In this document: piece after piece, positions 17,551-26,297 of the stretch
How positions within the stretch are numbered: the stretch's first letter is position 1
Layout: each line of letters opens with the position of its first letter
Assembly (NCBI RefSeq): GCF_019219095.1
Contig: NZ_JAHUWH010000004.1
Coordinates: 186,001 to 250,000 of the forward strand
From: Acidovorax sp. sic0104
GTDB lineage: Bacteria; Pseudomonadota; Gammaproteobacteria; Burkholderiales; Burkholderiaceae_C
Reading direction: 5' to 3'
DNA length: 64,000 nucleotides
Made by a program: the position numbers and the translations under genes
The notes under the pieces: generated by a model
Databases searched by the model: none
Told to the model about the DNA's origin: nothing
The model's input: only the letters and a program-made list of their open reading frames with translations

Positions 17551-18022
17551 AACGGGGCCGCGCTCGCGGTCCTTTTGGCAAGTGGCTGGCATGCAGAGAT
17601 CGCTGCTGCAGGCATGGGCCAGTCGCAGGTGGCGCGATGCATCAATTCGGGCGTTCGACAGGCTGACCACGCGCACACCTCACGGTGCGCGGCCGCTTCT
17701 CGCGCCCGGCCGGCACCTGTTCGCCAGGCGTTTTGTCGGGCTGCGGCTCTGATTTCGTTTTTTTCTGCCAACAGACGCTTCAAACATCCGAGGCGTCGCC
17801 TCGCTTTCCCCGGTTTCAATCGCCCCGTTGGCGGCACCTATGTCTGCTGAAGGATGTCTTAAGGCCCGTGGATGGCTCCAAACATGCCTCCATACCTAGG
17901 GAAAACCCTGTTTTTTGTTCAATCGGTGAAAAAGACCTAAATTTCCCTTTCTTTTTGCCGTAATGAAGTACGAAGAGGCCGAAAGACCCTCTGTACTTTT
18001 TAACAACTACCGGGCCCATGCC
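17551..18022. other. 472-bp intergenic region, AT-rich towards its right end
   Basis: No credible gene is seen. A fragment of the REP-like repeat lies near 17651-17668 (GTTCGACAGGCTGACC). From about 17750 the DNA becomes AT-rich, with poly-T tracts and a small AGGG-AAAA-CCCT stem followed by T residues near 17900. The right end carries the sigma-28-like promoter listed next. Confidence 0.5.
17938..17964 (+). promoter_or_regulatory. sigma-28 (FliA)-like promoter
   Basis: TAAATTTC at 17938-17945 and GCCGTAAT at 17957-17964 are separated by exactly 11 bp, the layout of the FliA consensus TAAAGTTT-N11-GCCGATAA. Six of eight -35 and five of eight -10 positions match, including the invariant TAAA and GCCG. 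Transcription would start near 17972, about 50 bp before the ATG at 18023. Confidence 0.5.
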
Positions 18023-18454
18023 ATGCAAATGCCACCTGTCGATCGATCGCCGAGTTGGCGTCCTCAGGGCGCTGATTTGTATTCCACTGGCGCTTCGGGC
18101 GCCCCTCCTGTGCGTCCCATCAACGCCGCCAACCCCGTCGAATCCATGGATCGGCTGGGCGAAGGCGCGATCGTGCGCGAGCCGGACAAGCCGTCCAACC
18201 CCGATACCGCCAACCGCGACTGGACCGAGGTCAAGAAGAAGGACACCGTCGAGGAGCCGCCCGAACCCCCGAAGGAGCCCATCTACAAGCAACTTCTGGA
18301 GCTCATACAGTCCATGTGGCGTGCCAGCGGCAGCGCGGTGGAGGTGGCGCAGGACATCAACAAGATGACCCTGCAGGAGCGCATGGCGCAGCAGGTCAAG
18401 AACGAACCGCTGATCTACTCGGACCCCAAGGTCAAGCGCACGGGTGGTTTGTAG
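18023..18454 (+). CDS. hypothetical Pro-rich protein behind a motility-type promoter
   Basis: A 143-residue protein with no recognised domain. The N-terminal two thirds are rich in Pro, Arg, Asp and Ser and look disordered. The C-terminal third forms likely amphipathic helices (KQLLELIQSMWRASGSAVEV and QERMAQQVKNEPL). The upstream frame extends to 17963 but would overlap the predicted -10 element, so the ATG at 18023 was chosen. A strong terminator 28 bp downstream makes this a single-gene transcript. The FliA-like promoter suggests a link to flagella or chemotaxis; nothing in the protein itself proves it. Confidence 0.65.
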   Translation: MQMPPVDRSPSWRPQGADLYSTGASGAPPVRPINAANPVESMDRLGEGAIVREPDKPSNPDTANRDWTEVKKKDTVEEPPEPPKEPIYKQLLELIQSMWRASGSAVEVAQDINKMTLQERMAQQVKNEPLIYSDPKVKRTGGL

Positions 18455-18481
18455 GCCCGGTCAGGTTGCCCATCGAAGAAC

Positions 18482-18512
18482 AGCGCAGTGCGGCGACGCA
18501 CTGCGCTTTTTT
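18482..18512 (+). terminator. intrinsic terminator of the 18.0-kb gene
   Basis: An 11-bp perfect stem (AGCGCAGTGCG at 18482-18492 and its complement at 18497-18507) with a GCGA loop is followed by six T residues. It is the cleanest intrinsic terminator in the window. Confidence 0.92.
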
Positions 18513-18622
18513 CTTTGGGTTTCGGGTTGCGGGTTCTCTGGATTTGGAGTGGGCCGCCGGGCGCGGCTGCGCGCAGGGCCCTGCGCTGGGGGCTGGCGAA
18601 ATGTCTCTCGCCTCGGTCATTT

Positions 18623-18639
18623 GCTATTGAAAATGTAGC
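18623..18639 (+). repeat. 17-bp GCT...AGC dispersed repeat, copy 3
   Basis: This copy reads GCTATTGAAAATGTAGC, followed by TGCCAACGCTGGCTGAATGG, a diverged form of the flank at copy 2. It lies in the intergenic space downstream of the minus-strand EF-hand gene. Confidence 0.65.
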
Positions 18640-18750
18640 TGCCAACGCTGGCTGAATGGACGGTTGGGTGGATTTTTATTCAAAATCTCGAGCCTGCACC
18701 AGCGCTGGCCTCGCCACGGGCAGCAGGCACTTGCAGGCGCTGGCGGGCGA

Positions 18751-19200
18751 TCACTGCGGGGCCGAAGACGCCGGCGCTGAGGGCGCTGGCTCCGCAGGTG
18801 TTGCAGGCTGCGCGGCCGCAGCCTGCTCCGCCTTCTTGCGGTCACGCTCTGCGCGGTACTTGGCGGCGAAGGCGCGGACTTCGGCGTACGAGGCAAAGCC
18901 GTCGTGGTCCGTGTCAGCATCGTCGAAAGCAGCGGCCAGGCGCGGAAACAGCTTGACCTCCGAGCGGCTGAGCTTGCCGTCGCCGTTGAAGTCGAGCATC
19001 TTGAATTCGCGGATCGCCTTGACTTCGCCCTTGGACAGGCCGGGCTGGGACTCATCGGGTACGGCAAAGGGGTTGGCGGCCGGTGCCGGCGCCTTGGCGG
19101 GGGCGGGTTGCTGCGCGAATGCGTTACCGCACAGGGCCGCTGCAACAACTGCAGCCGACGCGAGGGACTCCAGCGTGGGTCGTGAAATTCTGGTGGGCAA
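18751..19200 (-). CDS. secreted EF-hand calcium-binding protein
   Basis: A 149-residue exported protein. A signal peptide ends near CGNAFAQQ, followed by an Ala/Pro-rich linker. Two EF-hand loops are visible: DFNGDGKLSRSE and DTDHDGFASYAE, both with Asp at position 1, Gly at position 6 and Glu at position 12. The C-terminal tail is Ala/Pro/Ser-rich. The start codon is TTG, supported by AAGGAG seven bases upstream and by the lack of an early in-frame ATG. It probably binds calcium in the periplasm as a sensor or buffer. It forms a single-gene unit. Confidence 0.8.
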   Translation of the reverse strand: MPTRISRPTLESLASAAVVAAALCGNAFAQQPAPAKAPAPAANPFAVPDESQPGLSKGEVKAIREFKMLDFNGDGKLSRSEVKLFPRLAAAFDDADTDHDGFASYAEVRAFAAKYRAERDRKKAEQAAAAQPATPAEPAPSAPASSAPQ

Positions 19201-19372
19201 TGCGTGCTCCTTCGGCGCTTGGCCGCGATGTCATGGTGGCACAGTTGGGCCCGCACCCAAGGTTTGCAACCGGGCTTTGCAGCCTTTCACCCAGCGTTGC
19301 ACGGCTTTGCAGAACTTTGCCGGGCCGCATCGCGCGCCAGGCGCAGTGGTGAGTGCGCAGGGCGGTTCCGTA

Positions 19373-20293
19373 TCAACGTTCGGCCGCCTTCGGTGGGTTG
19401 GAGATGCCGCTGTTCACATGCCCGGCCGGTACATGGCGGGCGGCTGAGGCCACGTGGCTGCGCTGGTCGTCGAAGAAGAAGTCCGGTTCGAACTCTCGCA
19501 GGAATGGGCCTTTTTCCAACCCGCCCAGGAACATCGCCTCGTCCACTGTGATACCCCAGTCGAGCAGCGTGCGCACAGCGCGCTCGTGCGCGGGTGCGCT
19601 GCGCGCGGTGACCAGCGCGGTCCTGATGCGCATGGTCTTGGAGGCATCGGCCTGCTGCTGCAATTGGTGCAGGGCTGCTAGCAGCGGCTTGAATGGGCCG
19701 CCGGCCAGCGGCTGAGCGGCCTTGGTGACCTCGTTGGCCTGGAAGGCGGGCAGGCCGGCCTCCTGGTAGATGCGCTCGGCTTCGTCGGAGAACAGCACGG
19801 CGTCGCCGTCGAAGGCGATGCGCACCTCGTGGGGGTAGCGGTCGCCGGCCGGGGTGGAGTCGGTCATCACCCGCGCGGCCGGAAAGCCGATGCTCAGTGC
19901 CTGCTGCACGTCTTCTTCATTGGCCGACAGGAACAGGTGCGATCCCAGGGGCCGCAGGTAGGCAAATGGATTGCGCCCCCGCGTGAACACCCCGCGCTCG
20001 ATGCGCATGCCCGCCGCCTGGGCCGACGCGAACACGCGCATGCCGCTGGCTGGGTCGTTGCGCGAGAGCATGACCACCTCCACACGCTGCACGTCGGCCG
20101 TGTTGAAGGCCAGCAGCTTGCGCACCAGCGGAAACGCAATGCCGGGCCGCGCCGGCTGGCGCACCAATTCGAGCTGGCGGCGCATGTAGGCCGCCTCGTC
20201 GCCGGACTCGAACAGGCGGTTTTCTTCCTCCAGGTCGAACAGCGCCCGCGAGGAGATCGCCACGACCAGCTTGTCGTCCAGTGTCACGGCCAT
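19373..20293 (-). CDS. 5'-nucleotidase family protein (cytosolic NT5C1-like)
   Basis: A 306-residue protein resembling the cytosolic 5'-nucleotidase family better known from animals and scattered bacteria. It begins MAVTLDDKLVVAISSRALFD, where the first acidic residues stand in the haloacid-dehalogenase position. FDGDAVLFSDEAERIYQ, TARSAPAHERAVRTL and GLEKGPFLREFEPDFFFDDQ are characteristic later blocks. It would dephosphorylate nucleoside monophosphates. The ATG at 20293 was chosen because it starts the family motif directly. No signal peptide is present. The neighbouring gspF is on the same strand but unrelated. Confidence 0.82.
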   Translation of the reverse strand: MAVTLDDKLVVAISSRALFDLEEENRLFESGDEAAYMRRQLELVRQPARPGIAFPLVRKLLAFNTADVQRVEVVMLSRNDPASGMRVFASAQAAGMRIERGVFTRGRNPFAYLRPLGSHLFLSANEEDVQQALSIGFPAARVMTDSTPAGDRYPHEVRIAFDGDAVLFSDEAERIYQEAGLPAFQANEVTKAAQPLAGGPFKPLLAALHQLQQQADASKTMRIRTALVTARSAPAHERAVRTLLDWGITVDEAMFLGGLEKGPFLREFEPDFFFDDQRSHVASAARHVPAGHVNSGISNPPKAAER

Positions 20294-20429
20294 GACGGGC
20301 ACTCCATCTTGGTGATCGTCATCGCCGTGGCTTCCAGCGTAACCGTGAAAACGGCGCTGCCAGGCCACCGGGCCTGTTCCCGTCCCGAAGGCAGGTGGGA
20401 GGCCGCGCAGCGGCTCAAGGGGGGCTTGC

Positions 20430-21662
20430 TCATTTCACGAACTGGTTGAGCTGAATGATCGGCAGCAGCACGGCCAGCACGATCATCATCACGATCAGGC
20501 CCATGCCCACGATGAGCAGCGGCTCCAGGATGGTGGCCAGAGCCATGGCGCGGCGCTGTACCTCGGTGGAGAGCTGGCGCGCAGCGCGCTGCAGCATCAC
20601 CGGCAATTGGCCTGTCTGCTCGCCCAGCCGCGCGAACATCGACAGCAGTCCCGGAAAGCGCTTTTTCTGCGCCAGGGCCGAGGCCAGCGGCGCACCTTCG
20701 CGCACCAGCACCAGCGCATCGAGCGCATCCGCGCGCAGCGCGCGGTTGCTCAGCGTCTCGGCGGCGGCCTGCAGGGCCTTGAGGATGGGCACCCCAGCGC
20801 CCGAGAGCATGGCCAGCGTGCCGGCAAACCGCGCCGCGTTGTAGCCACGCGCGAGCTTGCCCACCAGGGGCAGGTTCAGCCAGGCTGCATCGAACCTCTC
20901 GCGCACCGAGCCGATGGACAGCGCCCAGCGCGCCACGCCGCCCAGCACCACGGCTGCGAGCAGCAGGGCCCAGCCATAGTTGCGCACGAAGCCGCTGATG
21001 CCCAGCATGGCCACGGTCAGGAAGGGCAGCGCGCGCTTGGTCCCCGCGAACACGCTGGCCACCTGCGGCACCACGTAGCCCACGAGGAACAGCACGATCA
21101 CGATGGCCACGATGGTCACGATGGCCGGGTAAAGCGCCGCGCCCACGAGCTTGGCCTTGAGCGCCTGTCGCTCTTCGAGATCGTCGGCCAGACGCTCCAG
21201 GACCAGGCCCAGGTTGCCGCTGTGTTCGCCGGCGCCGATCACCGCGCAATAGATGTCGGAGAACTCGCGCCGGTGCTGCGACAGGGCCCGCGCAAAGGTG
21301 GCGCCTGCGTTGACTTCGGCCCGCAGTGCCGCGACCAGATGGCGCTGGCGTTCGTCCTCTGCCTCTTCGGACAGCGCCGTGAGCGCGCGCTCCAGCGGCA
21401 GGCCTGAAGACACCAGCCCGGCCAGCTGGCGCGTCCAGATCGCCAGCGCCGTGGCGCCGAACACGGGCCGAGTGAAGAGGCGCTGGCCCAGGCCCGGCGC
21501 GCTGCCGGCGGTGGACTGGCCCGTCTGCACCATTTCCACCACCAGGGGCACCAGCGCCTGGGCCCTGAGCAGGCCGCGCGCGGCCTTGGCGGTGTCGGCC
21601 TCCATGAGGCCCTTGCGGGTCTGGCCCTGGGCGTCCAGGGCTTCAAAGGAAAAAGCGGGCAT
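20430..21662 (-). CDS. gspF: type II secretion inner-membrane platform protein GspF
   Basis: A 410-residue GspF/PilC-type protein. It begins MPAFSFEALDAQGQTRKGLM, the usual start of this family, and contains the duplicated membrane-platform domain. The first copy covers about 75-195 (QLAGLVSSGLPLERALTALS and HSGNLGLVLERLADDLE). The second lies at about 275-400 (MLSGAGVPILKALQ and GQLPVMLQRAARQLS). Three hydrophobic segments are visible. It recruits the secretion ATPase to the pseudopilus base. No other gsp genes lie in this window, so this copy is either part of a split locus or serves a distant set. The ATG at 21662 was chosen by alignment to the family start. Confidence 0.9.
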   Translation of the reverse strand: MPAFSFEALDAQGQTRKGLMEADTAKAARGLLRAQALVPLVVEMVQTGQSTAGSAPGLGQRLFTRPVFGATALAIWTRQLAGLVSSGLPLERALTALSEEAEDERQRHLVAALRAEVNAGATFARALSQHRREFSDIYCAVIGAGEHSGNLGLVLERLADDLEERQALKAKLVGAALYPAIVTIVAIVIVLFLVGYVVPQVASVFAGTKRALPFLTVAMLGISGFVRNYGWALLLAAVVLGGVARWALSIGSVRERFDAAWLNLPLVGKLARGYNAARFAGTLAMLSGAGVPILKALQAAAETLSNRALRADALDALVLVREGAPLASALAQKKRFPGLLSMFARLGEQTGQLPVMLQRAARQLSTEVQRRAMALATILEPLLIVGMGLIVMMIVLAVLLPIIQLNQFVK

Positions 21663-21808
21663 GCGGGCGTAGGCGTGAAAAGCGGTCGGTGTGCCGGTGG
21701 CCCAGGGTGGGGCCGTCACCGGCAGTGCATTCGGTAGCCTGGGATGGTAGCCGCTACGTGGGGCGATTCATCCGCATCGCGTGTTGTCGCCCCCCGCCGG
21801 GGCCTGTT

Positions 21809-22837
21809 TCAGTGCGCGGCGGCAGGGCTGGTGAGCGCCGCATGGGCCTGCGCGGCGATCTCCAGCGAGCGCAGCCGCAGCGCAGGGTCGTACACGTCGC
21901 TCACCAGCATGAACTCGTCGGCCTGCGTGGCCTCGGCCAGCTGCGCCAGGCCGGCGCGCACGGTATCGGGCCCGCCGATGACGGCCGCTGCCAGGAAGTC
22001 GCCGATCGCCGCACGCTCCTGCGGCTGCAGGCGGGCGGCAAAGTTCTCGACGGGCGGCAGCAGGCGCCGCCGGTCGCCCGTCAGGATGCCCAGGACGCGC
22101 TGGTAGGTGCTGCTGGCCAGGTATTCGGCCTCCTCGTCCGTGGGGGCGGCGATCAGTGGCACGCCGATGGCCACGTGGGGCTTGGGCCATGCATCAGACG
22201 GCCGGTACAGGTTGCGGTACAGGTCGATGGCCTGGTGCAGCAGGCGAGGCGCGAAGTGCGAGGCAAAGGCGTAGGGCAGGCCGCGCTCGGCCGCGAGTTG
22301 GGCCGAGAACAGGCTGGAGCCCAACAGCCAGATGGGTACGTTCGTGCCCGCACCGGGCATGGCGATCAGGCGCTGGCCGGGCACCTCGGGGGCCAGCAGG
22401 CGCTGCAGCTCGGCGACATCCTGAGGGAAGTCGTCCGCCGTCTCCACGCGGCTGCGGCGCAACGCGCGCATGGTGGCGGGGTCGGTGCCCGGTGCGCGGC
22501 CCAGGCCCAGGTCGATGCGGCCGGGGTACAGCTCGGCCAGGGTGCCGAAGGCCTCGGCCACCACAAGGGGCGCGTGGTTGGGCAGCATGACGCCGCCCGA
22601 ACCCACGCGGATGCGCGAAGTGCCGCCTGCGATGTGGCCCACCAGCACGGCGGTGGCCGAGCTGGCGATGCCCGCCATGTTGTGGTGCTCGGCCAGCCAG
22701 TAGCGGGCAAAACCCAGCTTCTCGGCATGTTGTGCGGTGCGCAGGGCGATCTGCAGGGCATCGGCCACCGTGCCGCCTTCGCGGACGGCAACCAGATCGA
22801 GCATGGACAGGGCAGAGCGGTGGGCAGTGGAAGTCAT
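21809..22837 (-). CDS. LLM-class flavin-dependent monooxygenase
   Basis: A 342-residue bacterial-luciferase-like protein. Its core shows [59 protein letters not shown] and [16 protein letters not shown], the standard TIM-barrel blocks. It would oxidise an organic substrate with O2 and reduced FMN supplied by another enzyme. A box GACAAT lies 6 nt before the ATG, suggesting a leaderless transcript. Substrate is unknown; this subgroup includes many uncharacterised members. Confidence 0.92.
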   Translation of the reverse strand: MTSTAHRSALSMLDLVAVREGGTVADALQIALRTAQHAEKLGFARYWLAEHHNMAGIASSATAVLVGHIAGGTSRIRVGSGGVMLPNHAPLVVAEAFGTLAELYPGRIDLGLGRAPGTDPATMRALRRSRVETADDFPQDVAELQRLLAPEVPGQRLIAMPGAGTNVPIWLLGSSLFSAQLAAERGLPYAFASHFAPRLLHQAIDLYRNLYRPSDAWPKPHVAIGVPLIAAPTDEEAEYLASSTYQRVLGILTGDRRRLLPPVENFAARLQPQERAAIGDFLAAAVIGGPDTVRAGLAQLAEATQADEFMLVSDVYDPALRLRSLEIAAQAHAALTSPAAAH

Positions 22838-22843
22838 GCGTGC

Positions 22844-22849
22844 ATTGTC
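22844..22849 (-). promoter_or_regulatory. -10-like box immediately before the flavin monooxygenase start
   Basis: On the minus strand GACAAT is followed by six bases and then the ATG at 22837. That places the expected transcription start at or beside the A of the start codon. No Shine-Dalgarno sequence is present in the gap. Confidence 0.45.
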
Positions 22850-23034
22850 TTGCGCGCAAGGCATTCGTGTCGCGGGGTGCCCCAGAGCCGGCTGCGCCAG
22901 AAGGGTTGCATCCGGCACAACATACTCGCCGGTAATTTTTTGGTAGCCAAAAATGCTGCGCCCCCACAAAATGTTTCAAGGCATTACTGGCGGGTCATTT
23001 CCGGCTCCGCGCAAGGCCGCTACCGGGACCAAGC

Positions 23035-23520
23035 ATGGGTTTTTTCAGCCGTCTGTTCAAGATCAGGGAGCAAGACCCCGCCAGCCCCGACACCACCTGG
23101 GCCATGGAGGACAACGGCAGCGAACTGGTGCTGGACGCAGAGTACGCCTCGATGCTGATGACCGAGATAGACATCGATGCCGCCATTGCCAGCCACGAGC
23201 GGTGGCGCCTGCAGCTGCAGGACATGGTCAACCGCCGATCCGAGGAGGTCATGCGCCCCGAACGCATCTGCCAGGACGACCGCTGCGACCTGGGCCGCTG
23301 GCTCTACGGCACGGGCAAGGTGCGCCTGGGCCACTACCCTGCGTTTGCCATGCTGGTGGCGCGGCACAAGTACTTTCACCAGCAGGCCGCCGACGTGGTG
23401 ACGCTATTCCAGGCGGGCGAGCAGCAAAAGGCCGTGCAGTTGCTCAACAGCAGCTGCCGCCACGCGTCGAACCAGGTGCTGCTGCTGCTCAAGGAACTCA
23501 AGCGCGGACTGGGTCGGTGA
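23035..23520 (+). CDS. CZB-domain (chemoreceptor zinc-binding) protein
   Basis: A 161-residue protein made mostly of one CZB domain. The zinc ligands are visible: H54 in IASHERWR, C84 in CDLGRWLYG, and H111 and H115 in ARHKYFHQQ. Such domains bind zinc and often respond to hypochlorous acid or zinc when fused to chemoreceptors or diguanylate cyclases. Here it stands alone after a short N-terminal segment (FFSRLFKIRE), so a partner protein is likely. No membrane segment is present. It is transcribed divergently from the flavin monooxygenase. Confidence 0.85.
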   Translation: MGFFSRLFKIREQDPASPDTTWAMEDNGSELVLDAEYASMLMTEIDIDAAIASHERWRLQLQDMVNRRSEEVMRPERICQDDRCDLGRWLYGTGKVRLGHYPAFAMLVARHKYFHQQAADVVTLFQAGEQQKAVQLLNSSCRHASNQVLLLLKELKRGLGR

Positions 23521-23908
23521 GCGCGATGGTGGCGCGGCCTCGGTAACAGGGCGTACATTCAGCACGAAGGCCGTGCAGGCGCAGGACGCGGGCCGGCGTC
23601 GGGGCGTCGGGCTTACCCTTTGCTCATCATTCGATAGCGTTCAGCGTTCATCCAGCATGGCTGTGCGCAGTGTTTTGCTGCGCGGCAAGGCATTTGCTGG
23701 CCGCGCCTGGGGCGGGACTCTCACGCGGCACCCGCACCTATCGCCGGGCCGCAGGGCTATACACCTCTTACATCTGCAGACATCGAACGGCGCAACATTT
23801 TGCGTTTTGATGGCTATTCTTCGCCGCGCATCGAAAGGCTCTTCACAGCGGCCCGTGCGATGCAGCAACGCAATAACAATCAACCGCAACGATGAGAGAG
23901 GGATTCGC
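23521..23908. other. 388-bp intergenic region before the M48 protease
   Basis: No gene was recognised on either strand. The left half is GC-rich without periodic coding signal; the right half, from about 23770, is AT-richer and probably contains the protease promoter. I could not fix a -35/-10 pair. Confidence 0.4.
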
Positions 23909-24661
23909 ATGGACCGCCGTCAACTGTTGACGCTCGCCACCTTGGCGTCTGGCGTGAGCGCCGTGTCGCCCGTATGGGCGCAGTTCGATCTGGGCAAGAT
24001 GCTCGATGCCGGCAAGGACCTGACCAAGTCCGAAAGCCTGACCGATGCCGAAGTCAGCAGCTACTTCGACCAGATGGCTCAGGAGAGCGACCGCCAGAAC
24101 AAGATCGCCCCCGCAGGCAACCCGTACGCCTCGCGCCTGAACAAGCTGACCTCAGGCCTGGGCACATACGACGGCCTGAAGATGAACTTCAAGGTGTACC
24201 TGACGCCGGAGATCAACGCGTTCGCCATGGCCAACGGCACCATCCGCGTGTATTCGGGCCTGATGGACAAGTTCACCGACGACGAAGTGCGCTACGTCAT
24301 CGGCCACGAGATCGGCCACGTCAAGCACGGCCACAGCAAGGCCCGCATCCAGGCCGCCCTGCGCACCAGCGCGCTGCGCAACGCGGTGTCGGCCAGCAAC
24401 AGCCGCGCTGGCGCGCTTGCCAGTTCGCAGCTGGGTGACCTGTTCGAAAAAGTGGTGCGTGCGCAGCACTCGCAAAGCAACGAGCGTGAGGCAGACGACT
24501 ACGCGATGGGCTTCATGAAAGCCAAGCGCTACCAGCCTGCGGCCTGTGTCTCCGCGCTGGAGAAGCTGGCGGCCATGTCCGGCGGCGACTCGACCAGTTT
24601 CCTGTCCACACACCCGTCTCCCAAGGAGCGGGCAGACCGCATGAAGACGCAGCTGGCCTGA
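23909..24661 (+). CDS. exported M48-family metalloprotease
   Basis: A 250-residue zinc protease. The N-terminus MDRRQLLTLATLASGVSA resembles a twin-arginine or Sec signal, with cleavage probably after SPVWAQ. The zinc motif HEIGHVKHGH follows the usual YVIGHEIGH block, and the downstream Glu ligand is in SQSNEREADDYAMGF. The family degrades misfolded envelope proteins (LoiP/BepA type); this short version lacks a TPR domain. The ATG at 23909 is supported by GAGAGAGGG a few bases upstream. The protein lies alone between a CZB gene and convergent ruvC. Confidence 0.92.
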   Translation: MDRRQLLTLATLASGVSAVSPVWAQFDLGKMLDAGKDLTKSESLTDAEVSSYFDQMAQESDRQNKIAPAGNPYASRLNKLTSGLGTYDGLKMNFKVYLTPEINAFAMANGTIRVYSGLMDKFTDDEVRYVIGHEIGHVKHGHSKARIQAALRTSALRNAVSASNSRAGALASSQLGDLFEKVVRAQHSQSNEREADDYAMGFMKAKRYQPAACVSALEKLAAMSGGDSTSFLSTHPSPKERADRMKTQLA

Positions 24662-24688
24662 GCTGGTGCAATTGATGGGCGGCACGCC

Positions 24689-25237
24689 CTAATAGCTGCG
24701 CCCACCCTTGTACATCGCGTGCTGGCGCCGGTTCAGCGTGGCCGCTTCGCCCAGCCGGCCCATGGCTGTTCCGGCATGGGCATGGGTGATGGCCAGGCCC
24801 AGGCCGTCGGCCGCATCGGTGCCCGGCAGGCCGGGCAGCTGCAGCAGGCGGCGCACCATCTCCTGTACCTGGCTCTTGGCCGCCCGGCCGTGGCCCACCA
24901 CGGCTTTCTTCATCTGCAGCGCGGTGTACTCGGCCACCGGCAGGTTGCTGGCCACCAGCGCCGTGATGCACGCGCCCCGCGCCTGGCCCAGCAGCAGCGT
25001 GGACTGCGGGTTGACGTTGACGAACACGATTTCGACCGAGGCCACGTCGGGCTCGTAGCGGGCCGCTACCTCGGTGATGCCGTCGAACAGGATCTTCAAA
25101 CGGCCGGGAAGGTCACCCAGCGCCAGCGTGGTGGTGCGGATGGTGCCGCTGGCCACGTAGCTGAGCTGGTGGCCGTCCATGTCCACCACGCCGAAGCCGG
25201 TGGTCTGAAGGCCGGGGTCGATGCCTAGGATTCGCAT
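24689..25237 (-). CDS. ruvC: crossover junction endodeoxyribonuclease RuvC
   Basis: A 182-residue Holliday-junction resolvase. The acidic residues are in place: D7 in [13 protein letters not shown]69 in ASVEIVFVN, and D140 and D143 in [16 protein letters not shown]. It cuts branched junctions produced by RuvAB during recombination. ruvA and ruvB are not in the window. The start at 25237 touches a copy of the 17-bp repeat, which supplies the leader DNA just upstream. No clear ribosome binding site is visible. Confidence 0.97.
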   Translation of the reverse strand: MRILGIDPGLQTTGFGVVDMDGHQLSYVASGTIRTTTLALGDLPGRLKILFDGITEVAARYEPDVASVEIVFVNVNPQSTLLLGQARGACITALVASNLPVAEYTALQMKKAVVGHGRAAKSQVQEMVRRLLQLPGLPGTDAADGLGLAITHAHAGTAMGRLGEAATLNRRQHAMYKGGRSY

Positions 25238-25238
25238 T

Positions 25239-25255
25239 GCTATATTTTTGGTAGC
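25239..25255 (-). repeat. 17-bp GCT...AGC dispersed repeat, copy 4 (ruvC leader)
   Basis: This copy reads GCTATATTTTTGGTAGC on the plus strand and begins one base upstream of the ruvC ATG on the transcript side. It is followed by TAACGGCGCTTTCCC, matching the GCGCTT flank. Confidence 0.65.
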
Positions 25256-25294
25256 TAACGGCGCTTTCCCATCAATCGGTAGGCGCCGTTTTTC

Positions 25295-26287
25295 TTATAG
25301 GCCGAAGTACCAGCGCACCGAATGGAAGAACACGGGCGCTGCAAAGCACAGTGCGTCCACGCGGTCGAGCAACCCGCCCGCGCCGGTAACGGACATGCCC
25401 TGCATGCCCCAGCTCGTGATGCCGCGGTCACGCTTCAAGGCCTTCATCACGAGGTGGCCCAGGCTGCCCGCCACGCAGGCCAGCAGCGCCATGCCCAGCG
25501 CCTGGCCGGGCTTGAAGGGCGTGATGAAGGTGAGCAGCCCACCCATGAGTCCGCCCACACCCACACCTGCGAGCCAGCTGACCCACTGAAAGCTTTGGCT
25601 CACCTGTGGCGCCACGGGCTTGTGCGGGAAGCGCCGGCCCAGCAGGTGCTGCACGACCATGCAGGTCTGCACCACGAAGACCAGGAAGAACACCAGGAAC
25701 GCGCCCTTGTCGCGGTAGCCCGGAAAGTCCAGCAGCAGCAGCGCGGGCACATGGCTCATGCCATACACGCAGACCATGATGCCCCATTGCAGCTTGGCGT
25801 TGCGCTCCAGAAAGCGCTGTGGGTCGTTGGCGAGAGCGCTCACCACCGGGATGGCCAGGAACACGTAGACCGGTATGAACACCGTGAACAGGTCGAAGTG
25901 CTTGCTGCCCACGATCCAGAACTGCAGCGGCAGCACCACGAAGAACGCGAGCACCAGGCTGCGGTGGTCGCCGCGGCGCGTGGGCGAGAGCGTGATGAAC
26001 TCGCGCAGCGCAAAGAACGCCACGATGGCAAACAGCACCGTGGCGACGGTCTCGCCCAGCACCCAGCCCACCCAGAACACGGTGGCCATCATCCAGGAGG
26101 TCTTGAGCAGGCCCCAGAAACGCTTGGCCTCCAGCGTCCGGGCTTCCGATGCCGGGTCGTCGCTCGCGTGCTCGCGCAGGTTGCGCACGAAGGCCCACAC
26201 GGTGACGGTGGACAGGATGCCGAACACGACCAGGAACAGCGCCCCGATCTGCTGGGTGGCGGTGAGGTTGCGCAGGAAGTCGTTCAT
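25295..26287 (-). CDS. phosphatidate cytidylyltransferase-like protein (CdsA/YnbB type)
   Basis: A 330-residue membrane protein with about eight hydrophobic segments. The C-terminal block MKALKRDRGI, a short stretch, then GAGGLLDRVDALCFAAP aligns with the CdsA signature (KR...KD...HGG.DRxD). The usual Lys-Asp pair and the His before Gly-Gly are not conserved here (GITSWG and GAGG). This fits the divergent YnbB branch, or a weakened enzyme, better than the main CdsA. It begins 10 bp after the acyltransferase stop on the same strand, suggesting a two-gene lipid unit. Confidence 0.75.
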   Translation of the reverse strand: MNDFLRNLTATQQIGALFLVVFGILSTVTVWAFVRNLREHASDDPASEARTLEAKRFWGLLKTSWMMATVFWVGWVLGETVATVLFAIVAFFALREFITLSPTRRGDHRSLVLAFFVVLPLQFWIVGSKHFDLFTVFIPVYVFLAIPVVSALANDPQRFLERNAKLQWGIMVCVYGMSHVPALLLLDFPGYRDKGAFLVFFLVFVVQTCMVVQHLLGRRFPHKPVAPQVSQSFQWVSWLAGVGVGGLMGGLLTFITPFKPGQALGMALLACVAGSLGHLVMKALKRDRGITSWGMQGMSVTGAGGLLDRVDALCFAAPVFFHSVRWYFGL

Positions 26288-26297
26288 GGTTTAAGGC

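Noticed and set aside
14802..17837. A 1011-codon open frame on the minus strand
   Set aside because: It is antisense to the ABC exporter and DUF1854 genes and has shadow-frame composition; the plus-strand genes have clear motifs.
20430..21662. A type II secretion operon
   Set aside because: Only gspF is present; neighbours are a nucleotidase and a flavin monooxygenase.
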